A DNA stretch of 64,000 nucleotides from Prosthecobacter sp. Lineage in GTDB: Bacteria; Verrucomicrobiota; Verrucomicrobiia; Verrucomicrobiales; Verrucomicrobiaceae. The notes beneath the pieces are model-generated. The model was not told where the DNA came from, searched no databases, and was given only the letters and a program-made list of their open reading frames with translations. Made by a program: the position numbers and the translations under genes. This document shows positions 1 through 8,062 of this stretch, in pieces (the stretch's first letter is position 1; every line of letters begins with the position of its first letter). The stretch is taken from the NCBI RefSeq assembly GCF_034366625.1, contig NZ_JAXMIH010000006.1:868001-932000 (forward strand), given 5' to 3'.

Positions 1-38
1 GCCTTGCGTCATTCGCACGTCTGAGCTGAAATCCTGGC

Positions 39-638
39 ATGTATGCGTGGCGAAAATGGACGCCTGAGATGCGCGAGGAGGTGCTGGTACGCCGGAAGTT
101 GTTGAACCGTCCGTGGCACGGCCCGCCGCATTATACCGGACAGCAGACGAGCCAGTATCTCATCACCGGCACCTCTTACGAACACACTCCGATCCTCGGG
201 GCCGCTCACGAGCGCATGGATGCATTCGTTCCGCTTTTACATCAGGCATTCGAAGAAGCTCATGCCGTCATCCACGCTTGGTGCATCCTTCCGAACCACT
301 ACCATGTGCTGACGACAACCTCCGATCTTCCAGCGCTTCTTGCACGACTGGAAAAACTGCATGGCAGCACCTCCTTCACCTGGAACGGCGAGGACAATGC
401 ACGAGGCCGCCAATGCTGGCATCGCGCCACTGACCGCGCGATGCGCAGTGAAGCTCATTTCTGGGCGACCGTGAACTACATCCACCACAACGCGGTGAAG
501 CATGGTTACGTCGCCAAATGGACGGACTGGCCGTGGTCGAGTTCGCATGATTACTTGCGCGAGACGGGGCGAGATGAAGCGGCGCGTATTTGGAAGGCTT
601 ACCCGCTGGGCGACTATGGTGCCGGGTGGGATGATTGA
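39..638 (+). CDS. RAYT-type REP-associated transposase (Y1/IS200-like)
   Basis: A 199-residue protein of the Y1_Tnp (HUH) family. Visible hallmarks are the metal-binding core PNHYHVL near residue 85-91 and the C-terminal segment NYIHHNAVKHGY followed by WPWSS, both typical of REP-associated tyrosine transposases. In this family the enzyme cuts single-stranded REP hairpins through a catalytic tyrosine and is not flanked by classical terminal inverted repeats. Immediately downstream are three hairpin repeats (650-758) that are its likely substrates. The length is usual for the family and the frame is intact, so it may be active. The family call is firm; mobilising activity is inferred. Confidence 0.88.
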   Translation: MYAWRKWTPEMREEVLVRRKLLNRPWHGPPHYTGQQTSQYLITGTSYEHTPILGAAHERMDAFVPLLHQAFEEAHAVIHAWCILPNHYHVLTTTSDLPALLARLEKLHGSTSFTWNGEDNARGRQCWHRATDRAMRSEAHFWATVNYIHHNAVKHGYVAKWTDWPWSSSHDYLRETGRDEAARIWKAYPLGDYGAGWDD

Positions 639-649
639 CGTTTGAGCAT

Positions 650-676
650 TGTAGTCCCGGCTTTAGCCGGCTCTGG
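650..676 (-). repeat. REP hairpin 1 of RAYT-1 family
   Basis: Hairpin with stem CCGGC/GCCGG around TTTA, flanked by GTAGT. It is the reverse complement form of the repeat at 734-758 and lies 12 bases after the transposase stop codon. Confidence 0.75.
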
Positions 677-702
677 AAAAGGGTGCGCCTTCACCACACG
701 CC

Positions 703-727
703 CAGAACCGCCTGAAGGCGGAACTAC
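703..727 (+). repeat. REP hairpin 2 of RAYT-1 family
   Basis: Hairpin CCGCC-TGAA-GGCGG ending in AACTAC. Compared with the copy at 734-758 (GGC-TGAA-GCC) both stem arms differ in a compensating way, so pairing is preserved while sequence changes. Confidence 0.75.
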
Positions 728-733
728 AGTGCC

Positions 734-758
734 CGGAACCGGCTGAAGCCGGGACTAC
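734..758 (+). repeat. REP hairpin 3 of RAYT-1 family
   Basis: Hairpin CCGGC-TGAA-GCCGG ending in GACTAC, in direct orientation to the copy at 703-727 and inverted relative to the copy at 650-676. An inverted pair of this kind resembles a REPIN. Confidence 0.75.
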
Positions 759-811
759 AGTGCGAAGAAGACGCAGCGGACACATTTCCTGCATGACAGG
801 ACACCTTGAGC

Positions 812-1534
812 ATGGAGCATCCACACTTTCCCATCCCCATGCGCCGTCTCGACCAACTGCTCGCCTCCCTCGGTTACTGTTCACGTCGCGAGGCCATGGC
901 GTTCGTCAAAGAAGGCCGGGTGAAGCTGGGTGGCGTGGTTGTGAAGCGCTCGGATCAACGCGTCGATTCAGCGCTCATCACAGTCGATGACCAGCCGCTC
1001 GAAGCGCCGGAGGGATTGCTGGCCATGCTGCACAAGCCGGTGGGTTATGCCTGCACGCACAGTCAGGATGAAGGGCCAAATATTTATGAGCTGCTTCCCG
1101 CTCACTGGCCGGATCGCAACCCTGCGGTGACGAGCGTGGGGCGACTGGACAAGGACACGAGCGGCCTGCTGCTCGTCACCGACATCGGCAGCCTCGTGCA
1201 TCGTTTCACCTCGCCAAAAGCGGAGGTGGAGAAGGTCTATCTCGCCGAACTCGACCGCGAGCTCGATCCACACCTTGTGGACATCTTTGCCAAGGGCGAT
1301 CTCATGCTGCGTGGCGAGGACAAGCCGTGCCTGCCCGCCAAACTCGAGATTGTTTCATCGAAAACCGCCCGTCTCACGATCACGGAAGGCCGTTATCATC
1401 AGGTGCGGCGCATGTTCGCCAGCCAGGGCTGGCATGTGGAGGAGCTGCATCGCGAACGCTTTGGTCCGTATGAACTGGGCGATCTCACCGAAGGCGAGTG
1501 GCGGATGATTCCGGTGGAACAAGCGTCACGCTGA
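812..1534 (+). CDS. RsuA/RluB-family rRNA pseudouridine synthase
   Basis: About 240 residues with an N-terminal S4 RNA-binding domain (RLDQLLASLGYCSRREA, about residues 11-60) followed by the RsuA catalytic domain. The catalytic motif GRLDKDTSGLLLVT contains the conserved aspartate, and GRYHQVRRMF follows. The family isomerises a single uridine in 16S or 23S rRNA; which site cannot be told here. The frame is open from TTG 806, but AGGA at 798-801 sits ten bases before ATG 812, which I prefer; ATG 839 is a further possibility because many homologues begin there. A 12-bp terminator-like hairpin follows. A scrap of a second copy lies at 2288-2344. Confidence 0.9.
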   Translation: MEHPHFPIPMRRLDQLLASLGYCSRREAMAFVKEGRVKLGGVVVKRSDQRVDSALITVDDQPLEAPEGLLAMLHKPVGYACTHSQDEGPNIYELLPAHWPDRNPAVTSVGRLDKDTSGLLLVTDIGSLVHRFTSPKAEVEKVYLAELDRELDPHLVDIFAKGDLMLRGEDKPCLPAKLEIVSSKTARLTITEGRYHQVRRMFASQGWHVEELHRERFGPYELGDLTEGEWRMIPVEQASR

Positions 1535-1572
1535 CGACGCTACTGAGCCGGCAGCGCCTGAAGAGCACCCAA

Positions 1573-1603
1573 GCAGCGCCCAAGTAGAAACCTTGGGCGC
1601 TGC
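1573..1603 (+). terminator. Hairpin terminator after pseudouridine synthase
   Basis: Perfect 12-bp inverted repeat GCAGCGCCCAAG / CTTGGGCGCTGC with a 7-base loop. It is followed only by a weak T run (CCATTTTC). It lies between convergent genes ending at 1534 and 1634 and could serve both. Confidence 0.6.
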
Positions 1604-1633
1604 GTCTGAGTCCATTTTCAGACGGAACCTGCA

Positions 1634-2092
1634 TCAGTCTCGATCACGGTCATGACCGCGATGCCGCTGGCTTTTTCCCACGGAGGCACGAGTGGACGAG
1701 CCAATGTTGACGCTCGGTGAACGGAACGACGAGGAAGTGCGGTTGTTCAGAATGAACGGAGAGGAGCGGCTGCGATTTTGCCACGAACTCGAGGAGCCCG
1801 AGGAGCGTGACCAGGATCTACCATCGTTCCAGCGATTCCAATTGCTCACACCCACCGAGGAGTGGCGATGTTGATGGTGAGGGGAACTCCGAACGATGGG
1901 ACGAGAGTAATAATTCGTGGCCACTCCATAAGTTCTATACGGGTAGAAGGGCCTCGAATAGTTGCTCCCGTAATAAACGGGGCGGTTGTAGGCCGGGCGG
2001 CCATAGGCGTAGCCCGGAGAGTAAACGTCGCATGACGATAACGCACACGCGGCGGCGACAGCACCGAGAGTGGTGAGAATTTTTGTTTTCAT
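1634..2092 (-). CDS. Small Tyr/Ser/Arg-rich lipoprotein
   Basis: A 152-residue predicted lipoprotein. It begins MKTKILTTLGAVAAACALSSC, a signal peptide ending in the lipobox LSSC. The mature part is low-complexity, rich in Tyr and Pro (RPAYNRPVYYGSNYSRP) and then in Ser and Arg. The open frame extends upstream, but this ATG is the only start that gives an export signal. It resembles the lipoprotein at 3828-4109 on the far side of the sulfatase gene: same leader style, LSSC lipobox, then a Tyr-rich segment. No enzyme motif is visible and the function is unknown; such proteins are usually cell-envelope components. Confidence 0.7.
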   Translation of the reverse strand: MKTKILTTLGAVAAACALSSCDVYSPGYAYGRPAYNRPVYYGSNYSRPFYPYRTYGVATNYYSRPIVRSSPHHQHRHSSVGVSNWNRWNDGRSWSRSSGSSSSWQNRSRSSPFILNNRTSSSFRSPSVNIGSSTRASVGKSQRHRGHDRDRD

Positions 2093-2287
2093 GGTGTCAG
2101 TTTTGACGAGGGGATTGGGGTTCCATTCAGAATCAACTCTCCCCCGACCACGGCTGCAGACGGAGTTGAACGTCACTCGCAGCCGTCGATGAAGGATACG
2201 CTGTCCACGTCCTCTCCGTATGTCCACCTGATCCCCTACTTCCGCCATCAGGGTTACCCTTAGAGCCCGGAAGAAGCACGGGTTCCG

Positions 2288-2344
2288 GGCTGTCTCGTTG
2301 AGGGCGAATGGCGCCTGATTCCCATGGAACAAACTCCGCGCTGA
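2288..2344 (+). pseudogene. C-terminal remnant of a second RsuA-type pseudouridine synthase
   Basis: In the frame ending at TGA 2342-2344 the sequence reads CLVEGEWRLIPMEQTPR-stop. The intact gene at 812-1534 ends DLTEGEWRMIPVEQASR-stop, so the last 16-17 codons align nearly throughout and both end just after the same residues. No upstream part of the domain is recognisable between 2093 and 2287. This looks like the scar of a duplication or replacement, or the junction left by a lost gene, and not a working gene. A 9-bp hairpin (2264-2272 / 2283-2291) abuts it. Confidence 0.7.
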
Positions 2345-2360
2345 AGACGTTCATGAGGCC

Positions 2361-3821
2361 ATGAAACCGTTGCTCTTTCTCCTCACACTGGTCTTTGCCA
2401 CAATCTCGCTCGCGGACCGGCCCAACATCGTGCTCGTGCTGGCGGATGACCTCGGTTATGGCGATCTGGCGTGTTTTGGCGCGAAGGATGTGCAGACGCC
2501 AAACCTCGACCGTTTTGCCAGTGAAGGGCTGCGCTTCACGAGCTGCTACGCGGGTCATGCGAACTGCTCGCCCTCACGCACGGCACTCATGACGGGCCGC
2601 ACGCCGACGCGCGTGGGCGTGCGCAACTGGATTCCCGAAGACTCGCCTGTGCATGTGAGGCGCAGCGAGATCACCATTGCCAAACTGCTGCAACAGTCCG
2701 GCTACACGACCTGCCACAGCGGCAAGTGGCACATGAACGGTGAATTCAACAAGCCCACGCAGCCGCAGCCGGGCGATCACGGTTTCGATCATTGGTTCTC
2801 CACGCAGAACAACGCGTATCCGAGCCATCGCAATCCCGACAACTTCGTGCGCAACGGCAAGGAGGTGGGCAAACTCGAAGGCTATGCCGCGCATCATGTG
2901 GCGGATGAGGCGCTGCGCTGGCTGGATGCACGTGACAAGGCGAAACCGTTCTTCCTCTACGTCTGCTTTCATGAGCCGCACGAACCCATCGCCTCCGATG
3001 CGAAGTACACCGCGCTTTATCCACACGACGATCCCGCCTACAGCGCGCACCACGGCAACATCACGCAGATGGACGATGCCTTTGGCCGCGTGATGAAGAA
3101 GCTCGATGAATCCGGGCTGCGTGATAACACGCTGGTGCTCTTCACCAGTGACAACGGTCCCGCGATCACCGCGCAGCACCCTTACGGCTCCTCCGGGCCA
3201 TTGCGTGACAAAAAGGGGTCCATGTGGGAGGGGGGCATCCGCGTGCCGGGCATTCTGCGCTGGCCGGGCAAAACCAAACCGGGCACGACAAGCGACGAAC
3301 CAATCTGCCACGTCGATTTTCTGCCGACCGCCTGCGCCATCACCGGCATCACACCACCAGGTGATCGCGTGCTCGACGGCGCCAACTGGCTGCCGGTGCT
3401 GGAAGGCGGCCAGGTGGAACGCAAAACGCCGCTCTACTGGCATTTCAACCGCGCCTCGGGTGAGCCAAAAGTTGCCATGCGCGTCGGTGATTGGAAAATC
3501 CTCGCCATGCTCGACAAAACGCCGCCGCCACGCAGCAACGACATCACCGAGCAGGAGGAACGCGATTTCAAAGAGGCGGCGCTCAAAAATTTCATGCTCT
3601 TCAACCTGCGCGCCGACATCGGCGAGAAGAACGATCTCGCCGCGAGCGAGTCCGCGAAACTCACCGAGATGAAAGCCCTGCTGGAAACCAAATACGCCGA
3701 AGTTCGAGCCGAGTCACCGATGTGGCCCGTGTGGACGTTTACCGGCAGCGAGGGGAAGAAGATCGAATGGCCGGACTATGTGAAAAAGAAGAAGGCTGCC
3801 CCGGCAAAGAAGCAGCCTTGA
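2361..3821 (+). CDS. Secreted sulfatase (arylsulfatase A type)
   Basis: A 486-residue sulfatase that hydrolyses sulfate esters, most likely on sulfated glycans. A short signal peptide (residues 1-18) is followed by PNIVLVLADDLGYGD, whose paired Asp bind calcium. The consensus CSPSR at Cys69 is the site converted to formylglycine by the maturation enzyme, which is not in this window. HSGKWH and TSDNGP are further active-site blocks. The length is typical. The C-terminus is Lys-rich. The gene stands alone between two lipoprotein genes on the opposite strand, and its 3' end contains the hairpin that serves the convergent gene. The substrate cannot be deduced. Confidence 0.92.
   Translation: MKPLLFLLTLVFATISLADRPNIVLVLADDLGYGDLACFGAKDVQTPNLDRFASEGLRFTSCYAGHANCSPSRTALMTGRTPTRVGVRNWIPEDSPVHVRRSEITIAKLLQQSGYTTCHSGKWHMNGEFNKPTQPQPGDHGFDHWFSTQNNAYPSHRNPDNFVRNGKEVGKLEGYAAHHVADEALRWLDARDKAKPFFLYVCFHEPHEPIASDAKYTALYPHDDPAYSAHHGNITQMDDAFGRVMKKLDESGLRDNTLVLFTSDNGPAITAQHPYGSSGPLRDKKGSMWEGGIRVPGILRWPGKTKPGTTSDEPICHVDFLPTACAITGITPPGDRVLDGANWLPVLEGGQVERKTPLYWHFNRASGEPKVAMRVGDWKILAMLDKTPPPRSNDITEQEERDFKEAALKNFMLFNLRADIGEKNDLAASESAKLTEMKALLETKYAEVRAESPMWPVWTFTGSEGKKIEWPDYVKKKKAAPAKKQP
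3784..3819 (-). terminator. Terminator for the minus-strand lipoprotein gene
   Basis: Inverted repeat AAGGCTGC (3792-3799) / GCAGCCTT (3812-3819). On the minus strand it is followed by CTTCTTTTTC. It lies within the last codons of the convergent sulfatase gene. Confidence 0.55.
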
Positions 3822-3827
3822 TCTGGA

Positions 3828-4109
3828 TCAATGCCAGCCGTGACGACTGTGACCGTGGCCGCCGCCGTAACCACCGCTGTAGCCGCTGCGGCACACCGGC
3901 GGGGTGGGAGCGCAGTGGGAGTGCGAGCGGTAGCTGCTGTAGCCGTAACTGCGGGAAGGGTAGCTGTAGGAACGCGGATAATAGCTCGGACGATACACAG
4001 GCGAGCCGTAGGGGTTGCCCCAAGTGAGCGGATCGTCATAGACGTAGCAGGAGGACAGACCGGTGGCGAGAAGAAGCGCACCGACGGCGGTGAGGAGTTT
4101 CCGTTTCAT
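3828..4109 (-). CDS. Small Tyr/Ser/Gly-rich lipoprotein
   Basis: A 93-residue predicted lipoprotein beginning MKRKLLTAVGALLLATGLSSC with lipobox LSSC. The mature part is dominated by Tyr, Ser and Arg (YRPSYYPRSYSYPSRSYGYSS) and ends in a Gly/His-rich tail (GGYGGGHGHSRHGWH) that could bind metal. The leader and composition match the 152-residue lipoprotein at 1634-2092, suggesting an old duplication around the sulfatase gene. The start is fixed by the signal peptide. Function unknown. Confidence 0.68.
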   Translation of the reverse strand: MKRKLLTAVGALLLATGLSSCYVYDDPLTWGNPYGSPVYRPSYYPRSYSYPSRSYGYSSYRSHSHCAPTPPVCRSGYSGGYGGGHGHSRHGWH

Positions 4110-4165
4110 AGGTGCGGGATTCGACGCAGCGTTTTGAAGTCTATTCAGAGAAAGTTGCACCTCCC

Positions 4166-4882
4166 ATGAAGCGCGGCATCGTCGTGCCACGCATGTCCGC
4201 CGAATCCGTCACCCCCGCCATCCTGTTCACCCTGAGCGCCGAGGAGGCACGGATCATGGGCTGCCTGCTCGAAAAGGAGATCACGCTGCCGGATTACTAC
4301 CCGATGACGCTCAATGCGCTGGTGACGGCCTGCAATCAGACGACGAACCGCGACCCCATCGTGCGCTACGACGAGCGCACGGTGCTTCGAGCGCTGGAAT
4401 CGATGAAATCTCACGCCTACGTGTTTGAGGTCAATATTGTCGGCGGGCGGGCGCTGAAATACCGCCATAACCTGAAGGGCAAGCTTCCCGGTCTGGAACG
4501 TCCGCACATGGCGCTGCTGTGCATGCTGCTGCTGCGCGGCCCGCAAACCGCCGGTGAGCTGCGGCAGCGCACCGAACGGCTGCACGCCTTCTCGGACATG
4601 CCGGGCGTGGAGAACACGCTGGCCGAATTGATCGGCTACAGTGAAGGGCCGCTCGTTCAATGCATTCCCGCAGGACCCGGACAACGCGTGGCGCAGTTCA
4701 TGCATCTGTTCTGCGGCGAGGTGGCCGGCACAGCCGCGACGACGATCCTGGCCCCGACTCCTGCGGCTCTGCCCGCAGAGGAATCATCCGACGTTGACTG
4801 GCGGGCGAAGATGGAAGCCGAGATCACGCTGCTAAAGGCGCAGGTGTCACGGCTGCAGACGCTGATCGGCGCGGTGAAGTGA
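4166..4882 (+). CDS. YceH/DUF480 family protein
   Basis: About 238 residues of the UPF0502 (YceH, DUF480) family. Recognisable blocks are LSAEEARIMGCLLEKEITLPDYYPMTLNAL near the N-terminus, CNQTTNRDP, and LLLRGPQTAGELRQRTERLHAF in the middle. Family members consist of two winged-helix domains and are thought to be DNA-binding or regulatory; their role is poorly established. The last 30 residues form a probable coiled coil (MEAEITLLKAQVSRLQTLI). The frame is open from GTG 4112, but ATG 4166 or 4193 is closer to where homologues begin. The gene is convergent with the protease-like gene that ends at 4892. Confidence 0.85.
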   Translation: MKRGIVVPRMSAESVTPAILFTLSAEEARIMGCLLEKEITLPDYYPMTLNALVTACNQTTNRDPIVRYDERTVLRALESMKSHAYVFEVNIVGGRALKYRHNLKGKLPGLERPHMALLCMLLLRGPQTAGELRQRTERLHAFSDMPGVENTLAELIGYSEGPLVQCIPAGPGQRVAQFMHLFCGEVAGTAATTILAPTPAALPAEESSDVDWRAKMEAEITLLKAQVSRLQTLIGAVK

Positions 4883-4891
4883 ATCGCCGGG

Positions 4892-6442
4892 TTATTCCAG
4901 CCGCTTCAGGCTGCCAATGCGGTACGCACCTCCGAGCAGGCGCATGTTGTCACGCTCGGCATTGAAAGTGTCGAGGTAAAGGATGTGCGGGAAGTCGTCG
5001 AGCTCGATGACGTGCCAGGTGTCCTTCGCACTCTTGAATGCTTCGGCCAGATCGTTGAGGTCGTTGATGGCCTTGCCGTTCACTTTGTTGATCACCTGGC
5101 CACCGAGCTTGTCATAACCCTGCGCACTGGGTGTGGGCAGCACCATGCTGAGGAAGACGAGCTTTTTGCGGCCTTCTTCCTCATACTTGTCAGGATGCGT
5201 GGCAATGCGGGTGAGACGCAGGATGGCTCCGCCGCGCTGTTCTTCGCCAAAGGCATCGAGATACGGACGTGACAGCTCCTGGAATAGCAAACCGCCCATG
5301 AGGACGTAGCGTGGACCTTTGTCGAACTGATACGGCAGTACAAGGTAGTCGTCCGGACTGCGACGAGCGAGCTGGCCGTTGAGCGTGACATCCTTGCCGT
5401 CACGGATGACTTTGATCTCGACTTTGTCCCCCACATACGCGCGTCCGCGCACCAGGTGGCTCGAGCTGAGGGCGCCGAACTGCGGATCTTTGTAGTCGCC
5501 GCGTGAGTCGATGGTGAAGCCGTTGATGGAAAGAAGAATGTCGCCCTTCTTCATGCCGGCTTTTTCAGCGGAGCCGCCTTTCATGACGGTGGTGATGAGA
5601 ACGCCGGGGGCGTCGGGCTTGAGGCCAAGGAATTCGCGGAACTGCTCGTCCTGCGTGGCCTGCAGTTCCATGCCGAGGCCGGGAAAACCTTCATAGCTGC
5701 CGTCCGCCACGTCCTTGAGAAAGTGCTCGATGATCGGCGCGGGCAGAATGGTGGTGACCTGGTTTTTCGAGTCGTAGCTCAGCAGCAGGCCAGCGAGCTT
5801 GCCGCCTTTGACCACCGGCAGCGTAAAGCTGTTGGCTTCACTGCGGATGATGCCGTTCGCCTCATAGATGAGAAACCCGGAGCCTTCGACATTGTAGCGG
5901 CGTGTGAGCACTTTGCCGATGAGGAGCGGGCTCTCGATGAGTTCTCCCACACGCCCGGTTTGTAGAATGGAAACGGCGTCGCCGATGCGCGCGCCTACAT
6001 CGACGGCCATCGGCTTGAGTCCGGCAAAGAATGTCTTCTGCTTGTCTGACACAGGCGACTCCAGCAGGGCGAGATTTGCCTCGTAATCGACCGCCACCAC
6101 CTTCGCGGGCATTTTCTGGCCGCTCTCCGGCAGCTCCAGCTCGATGTAAGTCGCATCCGCCGCCATCTGGGCGGTGACGAGCACGCGATTGCCCGCCAGC
6201 ACCACTCCCAGCCCACGACGGCCCGAGGGCGATTCTTTTTGCCATGGCAGATGCAGGTTATACGGCTGCGAGGTGGCGTTAACCTTCACCAAGGAGCTGT
6301 TTTGAATGACGGGCCGGGATGCCTGGCCGTCGGTGGCGGTCAACACACGTTTCTTTTTGGCAACGGTGGGCTCGGCAGGCGTCTGAGCGGGCAAAACAGC
6401 AGCGCTGAGCGCGAGAAGAAGGAAATATGAAAAGAGCTTCAT
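4892..6442 (-). CDS. Catalytically dead HtrA/DegP-like PDZ protein
   Basis: A 516-residue exported protein (signal peptide 1-19) with the same layout as the intact protease encoded just upstream: trypsin-like domain, PDZ domain, and a C-terminal PDZ-like region of the plant Deg9 type. All three catalytic positions are changed. Aligning LVTAQMAADAT with LTNAH puts Gln92 at the His site; NLALLE puts Asn123 at the Asp site; and the GNSGGP loop is replaced by NSFTLP. The PDZ block LKPDAPGVLITTVMKGGSAEKAGMKKGD is well preserved, as is GQVINKVNGKAI near the end. It probably acts as a scaffold or a regulator of the neighbouring protease; that role is inference. It lies 41 bases downstream of the active gene and is probably cotranscribed. 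Confidence 0.85.
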   Translation of the reverse strand: MKLFSYFLLLALSAAVLPAQTPAEPTVAKKKRVLTATDGQASRPVIQNSSLVKVNATSQPYNLHLPWQKESPSGRRGLGVVLAGNRVLVTAQMAADATYIELELPESGQKMPAKVVAVDYEANLALLESPVSDKQKTFFAGLKPMAVDVGARIGDAVSILQTGRVGELIESPLLIGKVLTRRYNVEGSGFLIYEANGIIRSEANSFTLPVVKGGKLAGLLLSYDSKNQVTTILPAPIIEHFLKDVADGSYEGFPGLGMELQATQDEQFREFLGLKPDAPGVLITTVMKGGSAEKAGMKKGDILLSINGFTIDSRGDYKDPQFGALSSSHLVRGRAYVGDKVEIKVIRDGKDVTLNGQLARRSPDDYLVLPYQFDKGPRYVLMGGLLFQELSRPYLDAFGEEQRGGAILRLTRIATHPDKYEEEGRKKLVFLSMVLPTPSAQGYDKLGGQVINKVNGKAINDLNDLAEAFKSAKDTWHVIELDDFPHILYLDTFNAERDNMRLLGGAYRIGSLKRLE

Positions 6443-6483
6443 GGAATCGTCGGGGCGAAAGGTTTCAGAGTCAGATCACGCGG

Positions 6484-7986
6484 CTATTCGTCTCCGAGAT
6501 AAGAGTCTTCCAGGATGTTGTAGGTCTGCATGATGCGTGGATGCGCCGTCTGGGCGAGTTCGCGCTTGAGGACAAGCGGGCGGTTTTTCTCCAACAGGCG
6601 GATTTCGATGAACGCCGTGTCCTTTTTCTCCAGCGCGATTTTCACATCCTTGAGCGACTTGATCTTCACACCGTTGATCTCATCCACGATGCTGTGCGCA
6701 TACGGACTGAGCCAGGTGTTCACCTCGTCCGGCAGCACGTTGGTTAGCACGACGGGTTCAGGGCGTTCAACGTAGAGCTTGTCGGTGAGGAAGTTGTCGA
6801 AGACGTAGTTCACCGTGCTGTCACGCATCTGGTGCGCGTCCATCAGGTTGCGGTCCAGCGGCTGGAACACGAGGCCCGCATGCACGATGTAACGCGGCCG
6901 TTGGTTATACTGCGCGCCGAGGCGGACGTAGGGATCAAAGCGTTTCAGCGTCACCGTGGCCTCCAGCTTCTTGCCGTCGCGCATGTACTTCAGCTTGATC
7001 GTGTCGCCCGCAAATTTGCGTTCGACGATTTCATTCATGTCCATCAGTTCACCTTCAAAGCGGACGAGTCCGTTGTTCATCACGGGGTTGTCGTCAATGC
7101 TCAAAATGACATCGCCAATCTTGAGCAGCTCACCCACGCTGCCAGCAGGCTCGACATCGGCAACCATCACGCCCACGCCGTCACCGTTGATGCCTAGCGC
7201 CTTGGCCTGTGCCGGGTTTTCGATGGGGAAATCACTGGCCGCGAGATCAACGTAGTGATCGTAGCGACCGTCTTCGACATCCTTGAGGAAGCGCTTGATC
7301 ACGGGCACCGGAATCATGTAGCCGACATTCTGCGCCACACGACCGCTGAAGCCCTGAAAGGCCACACCGACAACTTTGCCCTCCTGCAGCACCGGCCCGC
7401 CCGAGTTGCCGGGATTGATCGCCGCATCGACCTGGATCGCGAGATGCGAATCGACGCTGGTGTGGCTGTAAGGCCGGAAGTCGATGCGCGACACGACGCC
7501 GCGTGTCACCGAGATGCGATCTCCGCCGATGGGATAGCCGATGGCGATCACTTCGGTGTTGAGCTGCGGGATGCCGCCGAAGTCCAACTGCTTGAGTTTT
7601 TCAAAATGCTTGCCGTCTTCTGCTTCAATGATCGCCAGGTCACAATCATGCGCGATGTGGATGATCTTCGCCGGATGCGGCTCAGGATCGTTCGTGGTGC
7701 GGATCAGAATGCGTGTGGCATTGCTGACGACGTGCGCATTGGTCAGAAAACGATTTTTGCCGATGAGGAAGCCCGTCCCGCTGCCACCGCTGGGCTGTCC
7801 GGCATTCCACGGTTCGCGATAATCCGGAAAAAGCACTGACACATCAATGTTCACGATGCCTTCCCAGGCCCCTGAGGCCACATCAATGACCTGATTCGCG
7901 GGAGGAGGGGCTGGCGCGGGTTGTGCGCTGGCTGCTGAGGGGAGCAGTGCGAGGGCGAGGAGAGGCAGAAGCGGTCGGATGTTCAT
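6484..7986 (-). CDS. HtrA/DegP-like serine protease with PDZ domains
   Basis: About 500 residues. A signal peptide (1-21) precedes a trypsin-like domain with a full triad: His85 in LTNAHVV, Asp116 in HDCDLAIIE, Ser195 in NPGNSGGP. A PDZ domain follows (about 290-380), then a C-terminal region like that of plant Deg9-type proteases (ILEDSYLGDE at the end). AFQGFSGRVAQNVGYMIP is also typical of that subgroup. Such proteases degrade or refold damaged exported proteins. The frame is open a further 16 codons upstream, but the signal peptide begins at this ATG. It is followed by the inactive paralogue, suggesting that the two form a mixed complex. Confidence 0.92.
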   Translation of the reverse strand: MNIRPLLPLLALALLPSAASAQPAPAPPPANQVIDVASGAWEGIVNIDVSVLFPDYREPWNAGQPSGGSGTGFLIGKNRFLTNAHVVSNATRILIRTTNDPEPHPAKIIHIAHDCDLAIIEAEDGKHFEKLKQLDFGGIPQLNTEVIAIGYPIGGDRISVTRGVVSRIDFRPYSHTSVDSHLAIQVDAAINPGNSGGPVLQEGKVVGVAFQGFSGRVAQNVGYMIPVPVIKRFLKDVEDGRYDHYVDLAASDFPIENPAQAKALGINGDGVGVMVADVEPAGSVGELLKIGDVILSIDDNPVMNNGLVRFEGELMDMNEIVERKFAGDTIKLKYMRDGKKLEATVTLKRFDPYVRLGAQYNQRPRYIVHAGLVFQPLDRNLMDAHQMRDSTVNYVFDNFLTDKLYVERPEPVVLTNVLPDEVNTWLSPYAHSIVDEINGVKIKSLKDVKIALEKKDTAFIEIRLLEKNRPLVLKRELAQTAHPRIMQTYNILEDSYLGDE

Positions 7987-8062
7987 GCAGGTGACGTGAA
8001 GCCACAAACATACGTGCGCCGCCGCTTCTAACACAAGTTTGCTGATGAAATAATCGCTACGA

